Source of the DNA: an uncultured Bacilli bacterium
Lineage (GTDB): Bacteria > Bacillota_I > Bacilli_A > RF39 > UBA660
Direction: 5' to 3'
Assembly (NCBI GenBank): GCA_934086485.1
Contig: CAKOIF010000018.1
Location: forward strand, 1-34,359
DNA length: 34,359 bases
Shown here: positions 22,330 to 31,100 of the stretch, one piece after another
Position numbering within the stretch: position 1 is the stretch's first letter
Layout: each line of letters starts with the position of its first letter
Notes under the pieces: generated by a model
What the model was told of the DNA's origin: nothing
What the model saw: the letters and a program-made list of their open reading frames with translations, nothing else
Databases searched by the model: none
Program-made: the position numbers and the translations under genes

Positions 22330-23861
22330 TATTTTTCAATCCTTGCAAATAATACTTCAGGTGGATTAACAGTATTTGGGCTTTCATATTTACCAAATTC
22401 GTTAAGACTATCAAATTTTGTTTCTTTAGTATTAATTTGATTAAATATTTTCTCTGCAGTTGTAGGTAAAAATGCTTGTAATAAAACAGTACCAATTCTT
22501 ATACACTCTAATAAGTTATAAAGGATACATTCAAGTCTTTCTTTTTTACTTTCATCTTTCGCAAGTATCCAAGGAGTAACATCATCAATATATTTATTAC
22601 ATTTTCTAAATAAATCAAATATTTTATCTATAGCATTTGAAAGTTCTAAATTATCAACTAAAGTTGTAACATTTTCTTTTAAAGATGTAGCATAATCAAT
22701 TAAATCTTTATCTATATCTTCATTAACTTTAGTATTAGTAACTTTACCATCAAAATATTTATTAACCATACCAATAGTTCTATTAACAAGGTTTCCTAAT
22801 ATATTTGCTAAATCTGAGTTTGTTCTTGTTATAAGGGCTTCCTCAGAAAAATTTCCATCACTTCCAAATGGTACCTCACGAAGTGCATAATATCTTACAG
22901 CATCCACTCCATAGGCATTAATATATTCTCTAGGATCTTTATAATTACCCAAACTTTTTGATATTTTTCCACCATCTATTACTAGCCATCCATGACCAAA
23001 AACCTTTTTAGGTAAAGGTAAATCTAATGCTCTTAACATAATAGGCCAAATAATTGTGTGAAATCTAACTATTTCCTTACCTACAATATGTAAATCCGCT
23101 GGCCAATACTTTTTAAATAAACTATCATCATCGGTTAAATAACCTAAAGCAGAAATATAATTTGATAATGCATCAATCCAAACATAAATAACATGGTTTT
23201 CATCAAATGATACTGGTACACCCCACTTAAATGAAGTTCTTGATACACATAAATCTGAAAGACCAGGTTTAATAAAGTTATTAATCATTTCATTTTTTCT
23301 TGATGATGGTTCAATAAAATCTGGGTGACTTTCTAAAAATTCCTCGAGCCAAGCTTGATATTTAGAAAGTTTAAAGAAATATGCTTCCTCTTTTACTTCG
23401 TGAACTTCTCTATGACAATCAGGACAATTACCATTTTCATCAAGTTGAGTTTCAGTCCAAAATGATTCACATGGAGTACAGTAAAGTCCTTTATATTCCC
23501 CTTTATAAATGTCTCCTTGATCATATAACTTTTTAAATATTTTTTGAACTACTTCTTCGTGCTCTTTATCAGTTGTTCTTATAAATTTATCATAACTGAT
23601 ATTTAATGATGCCCATAAATCCTTGGCATTATCCACTATTTTGTCTACATATTCTTTTGGGGTAACTCCCTTTTCTTTAGCTTTTCTTTCAATTTTTTGA
23701 CCGTGTTCATCTGTTCCAGTTAAGAAAAATGTATCATAACCAGATAATCTTTTAAATCTTGCAATTGAATCAGCAATTATAGTTGTATAACAATGACCTA
23801 TATGAAAATTATCAGATGGATAATATATAGGTGTTGTTATATAAAATTTTTTATTTTCCAT
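22329..23861 (-). CDS. metG: Methionyl-tRNA synthetase without the C-terminal tRNA-binding domain
   Basis: The protein has 510 residues and class I signature motifs HIGH (20-23) and KISKS (299-303). The connective peptide has a zinc site with Cys128, Cys131, Cys146 and Cys149. The anticodon-binding helical domain follows (about 370-490). The C-terminal EMAP-type dimerisation and tRNA-binding domain of B. subtilis MetS (about 664 residues) is absent; the natural end is followed directly by tatD, so this is a short form and not a truncation by mutation. It lies ten bases after dut, within a transcript that starts with a T-box leader. A strong AAGGAGGG site precedes the ATG. Confidence 0.96.
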   Translation of the reverse strand: MENKKFYITTPIYYPSDNFHIGHCYTTIIADSIARFKRLSGYDTFFLTGTDEHGQKIERKAKEKGVTPKEYVDKIVDNAKDLWASLNISYDKFIRTTDKEHEEVVQKIFKKLYDQGDIYKGEYKGLYCTPCESFWTETQLDENGNCPDCHREVHEVKEEAYFFKLSKYQAWLEEFLESHPDFIEPSSRKNEMINNFIKPGLSDLCVSRTSFKWGVPVSFDENHVIYVWIDALSNYISALGYLTDDDSLFKKYWPADLHIVGKEIVRFHTIIWPIMLRALDLPLPKKVFGHGWLVIDGGKISKSLGNYKDPREYINAYGVDAVRYYALREVPFGSDGNFSEEALITRTNSDLANILGNLVNRTIGMVNKYFDGKVTNTKVNEDIDKDLIDYATSLKENVTTLVDNLELSNAIDKIFDLFRKCNKYIDDVTPWILAKDESKKERLECILYNLLECIRIGTVLLQAFLPTTAEKIFNQINTKETKFDSLNEFGKYESPNTVNPPEVLFARIEK

Positions 23862-23870
23862 AAACCCTCC

Positions 23871-24344
23871 TTAATTATTAGTACTTCCAATGCCACCAGT
23901 ACGTTTTTGATTATTTTCTTCGCCACAAGTTAAGTATTTAATTATAATTCCTTGAGCATAGGCATCACCTTTATTTATTACAAAATCTTTTGTTCCTTCA
24001 TTTTGAAGTGCAACATACATATGACCTTCATTAGATTCATTATTATAGTAGTCAGCATCTATAACACCTACTTGATTACATAATCTAATGTTATATTTAA
24101 AGCCCATTGAACTTCTTACAACAATCAAAAGTACTTCATCATCTTGAAGTTTTAATTTATAACCTGTAGGTATTTTCTTTATTTCTCCGGGTTTAATTGT
24201 AACATCTTCGAAAGCAATAAAATCATAGCCAGCACTTTTACTAGTCTTTCTAATTGGAAGAACTATACTTTCATATAATTTTTCATCATCCTTTACACTT
24301 TTTTTAAATTCCTCAAAACTTATTTTTTCAAATCCTCTTTCCAT
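23871..24344 (-). CDS. dut: dUTP diphosphatase
   Basis: Hydrolyses dUTP to dUMP and pyrophosphate, keeping uracil out of DNA. The protein has 157 residues with the trimeric-dUTPase motifs: motif 1 SAGYDF (37-42), motif 2 RSSMGFKYNIRL, motif 3 NQVGVIDADYYNN with a following EG, motif 4 GDAYAQGII and motif 5 RTGGIGSTN at the end. The catalytic Asp and Tyr are in motif 3. The N-terminal 30 residues are an extension compared with the shortest bacterial forms. It is the first gene after the T-box, a surprising member of an aminoacyl-tRNA synthetase operon. An AGAGGAGTG site precedes the start. Confidence 0.94.
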   Translation of the reverse strand: MERGFEKISFEEFKKSVKDDEKLYESIVLPIRKTSKSAGYDFIAFEDVTIKPGEIKKIPTGYKLKLQDDEVLLIVVRSSMGFKYNIRLCNQVGVIDADYYNNESNEGHMYVALQNEGTKDFVINKGDAYAQGIIIKYLTCGEENNQKRTGGIGSTNN

Positions 24345-24361
24345 TTACACTCCTCTTTTCT

Positions 24362-24424
24362 AAAAACAAAAAATCACGAACTAAAGGACGAATATAATCC
24401 GCGGTACCACCTTAATTCATGATT
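24362..24424 (-). terminator. T-box leader terminator
   Basis: Minus strand: a long stem formed by AATCATGAATTAAGG (24424-24410) and CCTTTAGTTCGTGATT (24387-24372), followed by a T run. It overlaps the T-box sequence, so antiterminator and terminator are mutually exclusive. Confidence 0.88.
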
Positions 24425-24559
24425 TACATGCACTTTCTAATTATAAGGTAATTAACCATTAAACTCAAAGACTCACAATATAAATCGTTATTACTTAATT
24501 CCACCAAACTTAAGCTCTCTATAAATGCAATTTATAAATCTTTCTTCTCCACATTTAAT
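24362..24559 (-). promoter_or_regulatory. T-box leader upstream of dut-metG-tatD
   Basis: Minus strand: the T-box AAGGTGGTACCGCGG (24413-24399) precedes the structural genes, with CGTCC downstream. Stem I is recognisable: GAGAAGA at its base, the AGAGAGC bulge motif, an apical hairpin CTTAA/TTAAG with GGTGGAA in its loop, and the closing TCTTTGAG. The leader would sense uncharged tRNA, stabilise an antiterminator and let transcription proceed. No AUG lies at the specifier position in my fold, so cognate tRNA is unresolved although metG is in the operon. Confidence 0.88.
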
Positions 24560-24565
24560 AAGTCA

Positions 24566-24594
24566 ATATTACCATAATTTTTATCGGTTTTCAA
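24566..24594 (-). promoter_or_regulatory. Promoter of the T-box operon
   Basis: Minus strand: TTGAAA (24594-24589), 17 bases, TAATAT (24571-24566). The -35 lies in the last codons of spoVT. Confidence 0.75.
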
Positions 24595-25069
24595 TAAGTT
24601 TTAATATAATATTTGTAAGAATTTTTTCTTCATTTGTAAATGATGTTTCCTTAGTAAACATAAGTAAACCCAAAATATCACTTTCTACAATTATTGGATA
24701 AATTACAAAATAACCGCTTATTTTATTAATAGTTTCTTTATTAATACTTTCATATCTTTTTCTTTCTTCGATTAGTTCAAGTAACTTACTATCAAGTTCT
24801 TTATTTTTAAAATTTCCTATGGTAATAATCTTTTCTTTATTGGTTACAAAGACCTTTATATTTAATTTTTCCTCAATAATTTTTACAACATTATTCGAGT
24901 AATTTAAAATATTATCACTTTTTTCATATTTTGTTAAAACTATTTTCATATCATCAATAAATATTTCTAAATCATCATTACTATGTATACCAAGTACATT
25001 ACGAATTTCTTTGGGAATTACTATTCTTCCTAACTCATCTATTTTTCTTACAATACCTGTACTTTTCAA
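24581..25069 (-). CDS. spoVT: Stage V sporulation regulator SpoVT
   Basis: The protein has 162 residues. The N-terminal AbrB-type swapped-hairpin domain (1-50) has STGIVRKIDELGRIVIPKEI, nearly identical to SpoVT. The C-terminal GAF-like domain (about 55-160) separates SpoVT from the shorter AbrB. I chose the TTG that gives MKSTGIVRK, matching the MKATGIVRR start of SpoVT, with GAGGTG seven bases upstream; a GTG three codons earlier would destroy this spacing. SpoVT tunes sigma-G genes in the forespore. Adjacency to mfd is as in B. subtilis, while the position just before metG is that of abrB. A terminator hairpin overlaps its ribosome-binding site and start. Confidence 0.92.
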   Translation of the reverse strand: MKSTGIVRKIDELGRIVIPKEIRNVLGIHSNDDLEIFIDDMKIVLTKYEKSDNILNYSNNVVKIIEEKLNIKVFVTNKEKIITIGNFKNKELDSKLLELIEERKRYESINKETINKISGYFVIYPIIVESDILGLLMFTKETSFTNEEKILTNIILKLIENR

Positions 25070-25097
25070 AAAACACACCTCATATTTAGTGTGTTTT
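25070..25097. terminator. Terminator of the dnaX-to-mfd run, overlapping the spoVT translation start
   Basis: Minus strand: 9-bp stem AAAACACAC/GTGTGTTTT with a 10-base loop and a T run that ends in the TTG start codon of spoVT. The GAGGTG ribosome-binding site is partly in the loop and partly in the stem. It could also end plus-strand transcription. Confidence 0.8.
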
Positions 25098-25114
25098 CTT
25101 TTTTATAGATTATA

Positions 25115-28100
25115 CTAATTAATCGTATTAAGTAATCTAACAATATATCTTATAAAATGTTCTTTTAAATTTGCATATTTTAATGTAACAATTATTTGAT
25201 TATGTCTATAAGCAAAAGAGAAATTTCTTGAGATACTTAGGGCATTAAGTAATAATTTATCTCCTTTAACATTTGATGATAACTTTTCAGGTAAAACTAT
25301 TTCTACGAATCTATCTGTTTGTCTAATTTGAGTAATATTATACTTTTGTGCCATCTTTTCAAACCATTCTTCATACATATAATCTTCCATTTCAAGGGTA
25401 ATTTTACCAAAACGATCTTCAAGAACATTTTTAATTTGCTGCAACTTATCATAACTATCAATTGCATTTATCATTTGATGAATTTCTATCTTAATATTTT
25501 CATCATCAACATAACTATCATCAATATGTGTATTTATATTTATAAGAGACTGTTCATTATCACTTTCGTTAATAGGTAATCCTTTTACTCTTTTAAGTTC
25601 ATCCTCAATCATTTTCGTATAAAGTGAGACACCTACTGTATCTACAAATCCCGCTTGGGAAGAACCAAAAATATCTCCAGAACCACGAATTGATAAGTCA
25701 CGCATTGCAATTTTATAACCACTACCTAATGCAGTAAACTCCTTTATTGCATGTAAACGCTTAACTGCGGTTTCATTTAACATTTTATTTTTATTATAAA
25801 GTAAATAAGCATAAGCTATTTTGTCACTTCGACCAACTCTTCCTCTTATTTGGTATAATTGGGCAAGTCCAAAATTATCAGCATCATAAACTATTAATGT
25901 ATTTGCATTAGCAATATCAATACCATTTTCAATAATCGTAGTACATAACAAAATATCAAACTTATGCATTGTAAAATCTTCCATAATTTCATCTAATGCA
26001 TCTTTATTCATTTGCCCGTGAGCACATCTTATTTTAGCCTCGGGAACTAAAGTTTTTAAAGCATTCATTTTTGACACTAAACCCTCGATATTATTATAAA
26101 GCATAAATATTTGTCCATTACGACCTAGCTCTTTATAAATTGCATCTTTGATTATGTAATCATCCTCACTAGTAACATAAGTTTGAACTGGATATCTATT
26201 ATTTGGTGCAGTTTCAATTATAGATAAATTTCGAAGTCCTGATAATGCCATTTTTAAAGTTCTAGGTATTGGGGTTGCTGATAAAGTTAATACATTAATA
26301 TCATTTTTTAATTCCTTTATTTTTTCTTTATGTTTAACTCCAAATCTTTGCTCCTCATCAATTATTAATAAACCTAATTTTTTATATTTAATCTTATCAT
26401 TAAATAACTTATGAGTTCCAAATACTACATCAATACTTCCATTTTCTAATCCGGTTAATATACTTTGTTCCTCTTTTAAGGTGGTAAACCTATTATAAAG
26501 TCTTATTTCAACAGGCCAAGATGCAAATCTTTTTTTAGCAACATTATATTGCTGTTTTGATAGTATTGTTGTAGGACACAAATAAATAACCTGTTTATTA
26601 TTAAGTATTGCTCTAAACATTGCTCTTAATGCAACCTCGGTTTTACCAAAGCCAACGTCACCACAAAGAAGTCTATCCATTGGAATGTCACTATCCAAAT
26701 CATCATTAATATCATTAACTGCATTTTGTTGATCTAAAGTTAAATCATAAATAAATTCATTACCAAAAATTTGTTCTTCTTCAAACCTTTTATAAGGAGT
26801 AGTCTTTGTTTCCAATCTTTTTTGATATAAATCCATTAATTCTTTTGTAATATCCTTTATTTTTGCTTCAACATATTTTCTAGTCTTAAGCCAAGATGAA
26901 GAATTTAATTTATTAATTTTAGGTTTAGTACCATCTTTATCAGAATATTTATAAATATTTTCTATTTTTTGAACTGGTATATATATTTTATCATTTCCTT
27001 CATAAAGAATTTGAATATAATCTTTTGTTATGTTATTGCTTGTTAAACTAACAAGTCCATTGTAAATACCAATTCCATGATTAATATGAACAACATAATC
27101 ACCTTTATTAAGTTCATTATAATCTACAATTTTTTTGCCACCATATAAGTTGTTCTGATATTTATAATCTCTTTTTATATTATCTATATCAAATTCGCTT
27201 ATAACAACATATCTACCTATAATAAAACCGTGATTTATCTTTTTCTTAATAATATTTACATCCGTAAAAAGTTCTCGAATCTTTTTTATTTCATTATCAT
27301 TTGATAGATAAAAATAAATTTCTTTTCCTGATTCTTTCCACTTATTAACATTTTCCTCTAAAAGAGGAATATCATTATTAAAATTATCAATGCTTTGCGT
27401 AACTATTTCAATATCTGATTTTTCATTTTTAAAATGATTTAAAGTTAAAACATATTCTTGATTTATTTCCTCAAGTTCATATAAAAGTTTTTCATGTTTA
27501 CCACTATGCTGCTTATAAGCAGTAATGTCCTCACAAATCTTTTTATAAGAGGCATTAATCTGTGGTAAGTCCACATTTACTAGAGTTGCTTTATCAGTAT
27601 AATCATAAATTGAACTTGTTTCATTTGTATTTATTTCCGCGATCGGTTTAAGCATTATTTCATCAATACTGTTAATAGTCATTTGTGTATTTTCATCAAA
27701 ATACCTAATACTACTTACGATATCATCATCAAATTCAATTCTAATTGGATGCTTCTCATTTATTAAATAAATATCAACAATCATTCCACGGACAGAAAAG
27801 TCCCCTGAAGCAGTAGTTAAGGCATCTTTATTGTAACCAAATTCAAATAAAGTATCTAATAATTTCTTTCGTGGCAAGTTATCACCAACTTTTATTAGCA
27901 TCTTGCTTTGAGAAAATTCTTTATTATTAGGAAGTAGCATTAAGTAGCCCATTAAGTTACAAATAACTATATGTTTTTTTGAACTTAACTTATCCAAAGT
28001 ATTTAGTCTAGTTAATTTTAATTCAGGTGAAGATGCTACCACATCAGATATAAATTCATCCTTTAAAAATAATAACACATCATCACTATATGTTTGAAAT

Positions 28101-28264
28101 AAATTATAATAATTATTTGCTTCATAAATAGAGCTTACTAAAAAAATGATATTCTTTTCTTGTTTTTTAAATAAATTTAACACATAAAAAACATTTAACT
28201 CGGAAGTTAAACCACATATAACACTATTATTTTTATAAACAAAAAAATCATCTAGAAAATCCAT
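25115..28264 (-). CDS. mfd: Transcription-repair coupling factor Mfd
   Basis: The protein has 1049 residues, shorter than the 1177 of B. subtilis but with all domains. These are the UvrB-like N-terminal module (about 1-310), the RNA polymerase-interacting domain (about 385-460, GDYVVHINHGIGIYNGL), and the superfamily 2 helicase. The helicase has Walker A in CGDVGFGKTE near 535 and DEEQRFG near 635. The TRCF C-terminal domain follows (about 915-1040). Mfd removes stalled RNA polymerase from damaged DNA and recruits UvrA. I chose the ATG six bases after GGAGA, one base after the pth stop. The pth-mfd-spoVT order is the Bacillus one. Confidence 0.96.
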   Translation of the reverse strand: MDFLDDFFVYKNNSVICGLTSELNVFYVLNLFKKQEKNIIFLVSSIYEANNYYNLFQTYSDDVLLFLKDEFISDVVASSPELKLTRLNTLDKLSSKKHIVICNLMGYLMLLPNNKEFSQSKMLIKVGDNLPRKKLLDTLFEFGYNKDALTTASGDFSVRGMIVDIYLINEKHPIRIEFDDDIVSSIRYFDENTQMTINSIDEIMLKPIAEINTNETSSIYDYTDKATLVNVDLPQINASYKKICEDITAYKQHSGKHEKLLYELEEINQEYVLTLNHFKNEKSDIEIVTQSIDNFNNDIPLLEENVNKWKESGKEIYFYLSNDNEIKKIRELFTDVNIIKKKINHGFIIGRYVVISEFDIDNIKRDYKYQNNLYGGKKIVDYNELNKGDYVVHINHGIGIYNGLVSLTSNNITKDYIQILYEGNDKIYIPVQKIENIYKYSDKDGTKPKINKLNSSSWLKTRKYVEAKIKDITKELMDLYQKRLETKTTPYKRFEEEQIFGNEFIYDLTLDQQNAVNDINDDLDSDIPMDRLLCGDVGFGKTEVALRAMFRAILNNKQVIYLCPTTILSKQQYNVAKKRFASWPVEIRLYNRFTTLKEEQSILTGLENGSIDVVFGTHKLFNDKIKYKKLGLLIIDEEQRFGVKHKEKIKELKNDINVLTLSATPIPRTLKMALSGLRNLSIIETAPNNRYPVQTYVTSEDDYIIKDAIYKELGRNGQIFMLYNNIEGLVSKMNALKTLVPEAKIRCAHGQMNKDALDEIMEDFTMHKFDILLCTTIIENGIDIANANTLIVYDADNFGLAQLYQIRGRVGRSDKIAYAYLLYNKNKMLNETAVKRLHAIKEFTALGSGYKIAMRDLSIRGSGDIFGSSQAGFVDTVGVSLYTKMIEDELKRVKGLPINESDNEQSLININTHIDDSYVDDENIKIEIHQMINAIDSYDKLQQIKNVLEDRFGKITLEMEDYMYEEWFEKMAQKYNITQIRQTDRFVEIVLPEKLSSNVKGDKLLLNALSISRNFSFAYRHNQIIVTLKYANLKEHFIRYIVRLLNTIN

Positions 28265-28265
28265 T

Positions 28266-28817
28266 TTATTCTCCATTTGAATTATATTTATTCATACATA
28301 CTGTAGTACCATCACAAATAAATGTATTAATCATTTCTTTAAACTTATCATTTTGTAAATAAGTTATTTCCTCTTTTGACAAATTGCCTAGAACATAATC
28401 TTTTTGATCTAGAGAAAACTTTCTACCAATACCCACTTTTAAACGAGTGAATTTAGTTGTTCCTAAAGAATTAATAATTGATTTAATACCATTATGTCCT
28501 CCAGCTGAAGAGTTAAATTTAAATCTAACAGTTTTTTCTGGTAAATCTAAATCATCGTGAATTATTAAAATATCTTCAGTTGAAATCTTATAAAAATTAA
28601 CCACTTTTTGTACTGCTAAACCTGATAAATTCATAAAAGTTAATGGTTTAATAAAAATTACTTTTTCATTATTAATATTTTTTTCTAAAAATTCATAATT
28701 ATCTTTAGTATGCCATTTTTCACCATTAAAATAACTATCTAAAATAATAAATCCAACATTATGTCTTGATTTTTCATATTCTTTACCAGGATTACCTAGT
28801 CCCACGATTAACTTCAT
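28266..28817 (-). CDS. pth: Peptidyl-tRNA hydrolase
   Basis: Releases tRNA from peptidyl-tRNA dropped by ribosomes. The protein has 183 residues with the catalytic His19 in KSRHNVGF, the substrate-binding Asn10 in GLGNPGKEYE, FIKPLTFMNLSG, the acidic HDDLDLP and GGHNGIKSI. In B. subtilis the gene is called spoVC because some alleles block sporulation. A GGAGGAAGT site precedes the ATG, which lies 26 bases inside the end of trmN6. It is coupled to mfd downstream. Confidence 0.96.
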   Translation of the reverse strand: MKLIVGLGNPGKEYEKSRHNVGFIILDSYFNGEKWHTKDNYEFLEKNINNEKVIFIKPLTFMNLSGLAVQKVVNFYKISTEDILIIHDDLDLPEKTVRFKFNSSAGGHNGIKSIINSLGTTKFTRLKVGIGRKFSLDQKDYVLGNLSKEEITYLQNDKFKEMINTFICDGTTVCMNKYNSNGE

Positions 28818-29526
28818 TACTTCCTCCTTTAAAAATATTTTGATATGTTTGCATATTTTCTATATTAACTACATCATTAATAATAACATGCTTTTTAGAA
28901 TTTTTAACCGCCTTCACAATTACTAAAGATGGTGCTCTATCTTTTTTAGTTTTAATTAACTGAATTTTTTTTATACCTATATTATATTTATTTCCAAGTA
29001 TGATTAGTTCATCTAATCTTTGTGCTCGATTAACTATATAAATGGCACCTTTTGATGATAAAGCATAATCTGCAATTTGAAATATATTTTCTAATGTTAA
29101 ATAAACTTCGTGTCTAGCAATAGTTTTTTCTTCTTGAAGATTTACCATATTACCATTGTATTCAAAATAGGGTGGATTACAAACTATAGTATTAAAATAA
29201 CCTGAATCATAATATTTATTCAAGTTTTTTGCATCATCATTAATGATTTTTATTTGCTCTATAAGATTATTTTCTTTAACGGACATTTCTGCTAAATTTG
29301 CAATTTTTTTTTGGATTTCAAAGCCTACAATATTATTTTTTATATACTCTGCCAAAATAAGTGATACTGCACCATTTCCAGTACAAATATCTAATATATT
29401 TCCTTTTAAATCTTTCTTATCAACAAACTCCGCTAATAAAATTGAATCTATTGAAAACTTAAAAAACTCAGTATCTTGATAAATGTAGCGATTTTTGTAA
29501 TCGTATAAATCATTTTTTACTATCAT
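28792..29526 (-). CDS. trmN6: tRNA1(Val) (adenine37-N6)-methyltransferase family, TrmN6/YabB
   Basis: The protein has 244 residues with a Rossmann SAM-binding motif DICTGNGAVSL (46-56) and the catalytic NPPY at 117-120. These, with FKFSIDSILLAEF near the N-terminus and the ARHEVYLTLE region, match YabB/YfiC. E. coli YfiC methylates A37 of tRNA1Val; the exact tRNA here is inferred. The gene follows ricT with a 17-base overlap and is in the Bacillus yaaT-yabA-yabB region; yabA is missing. The last 25 bases overlap pth, so the C-terminus is partly shaped by that gene. Confidence 0.88.
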   Translation of the reverse strand: MIVKNDLYDYKNRYIYQDTEFFKFSIDSILLAEFVDKKDLKGNILDICTGNGAVSLILAEYIKNNIVGFEIQKKIANLAEMSVKENNLIEQIKIINDDAKNLNKYYDSGYFNTIVCNPPYFEYNGNMVNLQEEKTIARHEVYLTLENIFQIADYALSSKGAIYIVNRAQRLDELIILGNKYNIGIKKIQLIKTKKDRAPSLVIVKAVKNSKKHVIINDVVNIENMQTYQNIFKGGSNEVNRGTR

Positions 29527-30295
29527 TTATAATCTCTTCTGCATCTACTAGAATCTTTTGTTCATCAACAATTATTTTATACTTCTTATTTAAAATATCA
29601 ACACCAATTACCGTTGCATCTTTACCTTTATACTTGATAATACTTCCAACAGATTTTAAATTTTTACCACATCTAATATATTCATCATCTTCATAACCTA
29701 AACAACATAAAAGCCTTCCGCAACAGCCATTAATTTTTGATGGGTTAAGTGCTAAATTTTGATCTTTTGCCATATTCATTGTAATAGAATCAAATTGATT
29801 TAAAAAATTTGAACAACATAGTTTTCGACCACAAACACCAATTCCGCCAACTTGTTTTGCTTTATCTCTTGCTCCTATTTGGCGAAGTTCAATACGAGTT
29901 CTAAATTGACCAGCAAGTTTTCGTGCAAGTTCACGGAAATCAACTCTTTCTTCAGCATAAAAATTAAATAGAAGTTGAGCTCTATTTAAAGTATATTGAG
30001 CATTTATTATATTCATATTCAAATCTAACTCTTTAGCAAAATTTCTTGCTTTTACGAGTGCAAGTTCAGCATCTTTTATATTAATATAGAAATTATCTTG
30101 ATCTTCTTTTGTAGCCTTTCGTAAAATTTCTTTTAAATCATCAGTTTTTAGTGAATCAACTATTTTTACGATTTTTGCATATTGTTCACCTTTATCAGTA
30201 TCAACAATAACTTCATCATCAATATCAAATTTCTCTGAACTTTTAAAATAATATAATTTATTATTTCCTTTATATATTACTGCATAACTATTCAT
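29510..30295 (-). CDS. ricT: PSP1-domain protein RicT (YaaT)
   Basis: The protein has 261 residues. The conserved cysteines Cys155, Cys160, Cys161, Cys191, Cys192, Cys197, Cys198 and Cys209 lie in GVCGRKLCC and GCCGRLLCCLGYE and fit iron-sulphur binding by the Ric complex. The PSP1 region (about 60-145) has RVDFRELARKLA and RTRIELRQIGARD. In B. subtilis RicT with RicA and RicF directs RNase Y cleavage and stimulates the phosphorelay to Spo0A. The latter is notable because Spo0A here lacks the phosphorylatable Asp. It overlaps holB by eight bases and ends with TGA. Confidence 0.94.
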   Translation of the reverse strand: MNSYAVIYKGNNKLYYFKSSEKFDIDDEVIVDTDKGEQYAKIVKIVDSLKTDDLKEILRKATKEDQDNFYINIKDAELALVKARNFAKELDLNMNIINAQYTLNRAQLLFNFYAEERVDFRELARKLAGQFRTRIELRQIGARDKAKQVGGIGVCGRKLCCSNFLNQFDSITMNMAKDQNLALNPSKINGCCGRLLCCLGYEDDEYIRCGKNLKSVGSIIKYKGKDATVIGVDILNKKYKIIVDEQKILVDAEEIINDSKK

Positions 30296-31091
30296 TTATT
30301 TCTCCTAACTCTAGTGTTAATCCACTTAATAACAAGCTTAAATTAACATTATATTGTAATTTATACAAATAATCGTCAATAATAGTAAGCTTTTTTAGTA
30401 TTTTACTATTCAGGGCATTATTTGTAAACAATTTTTGATGGTAACAATCATATAAAACCTTTATTAAGGTAATCAAGTTTGTTTTATCAACATATCTTTT
30501 TAAAATTACACTATTATTATATAAAATTATATTAGAATTATCTAGTTCTATTTTAGTTAAAAATTCATTTGCATCACTTAAAACTTCATTATATTCTTCT
30601 ATACTTAATCCGTAAGAATTAAAATCATTAGATTCCTGATAGTTTACTTTTAAAACTTCGAGTCTACTTAAAATCGTTGGAGCAATATTTTCTTTAGAAT
30701 CCGTTATAAAAAATCCAATTATATTATCTTCGGGTTCCTCTAAAAACTTAAGCATTTGATTATAAGCAGAACTATTCATTTTTTCAGGACTTACAATAAC
30801 ATAAATATTTTGAGAAGTATATAAAGAACATAAATTAAAGGATTTTTGAATATCAGATACTGCATCTTTTTTTATAGTTTTTTCACTAGTTTCGATAATT
30901 TTTAGACTTGGTAAATAATTATTATCAACTAATGCATCAATATTTTCTATTTCAGAAAAGATATTTTTTACAAAAGATTTTAAATCAATTAGACATTTTT
31001 GAATATCATTTGTTTCAAGCAAATAAGCGTGAGCAAGTTTATTCTCACGATATAAAGTATACAAATTTTCAAATACATTATTTAACTTCAT
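30288..31091 (-). CDS. holB: DNA polymerase III delta-prime subunit
   Basis: The protein has 267 residues, a divergent clamp-loader subunit. There is no Walker A, as usual for delta-prime. LEEP lies at 117-120 and the sensor motif ILSR at 140-143. The N-terminal HAYLLE and QKSFNLCSLYTSQNIYVI stretches match the family, and position before ricT (yaaT) confirms it. Together with DnaX and HolA it loads the beta clamp. An AAGAGG site precedes the ATG. Confidence 0.88.
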   Translation of the reverse strand: MKLNNVFENLYTLYRENKLAHAYLLETNDIQKCLIDLKSFVKNIFSEIENIDALVDNNYLPSLKIIETSEKTIKKDAVSDIQKSFNLCSLYTSQNIYVIVSPEKMNSSAYNQMLKFLEEPEDNIIGFFITDSKENIAPTILSRLEVLKVNYQESNDFNSYGLSIEEYNEVLSDANEFLTKIELDNSNIILYNNSVILKRYVDKTNLITLIKVLYDCYHQKLFTNNALNSKILKKLTIIDDYLYKLQYNVNLSLLLSGLTLELGEINE

Positions 31092-31100
31092 ATAAACCTC

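Noticed and set aside
22329..23861. Truncated or broken metG
   Set aside because: The protein lacks the tRNA-binding extension, but the natural stop is coupled to tatD and the core is complete, so it is a short-form enzyme.
24581..25069. AbrB identity for the regulator next to metG
   Set aside because: The position equals that of abrB in B. subtilis, but the length of 162 residues, the GAF-like C-terminus and adjacency to mfd fit SpoVT.
25319..25579. Plus-strand open frame of 86 codons
   Set aside because: It is inside mfd, with low-complexity translation, and no promoter or ribosome-binding site.
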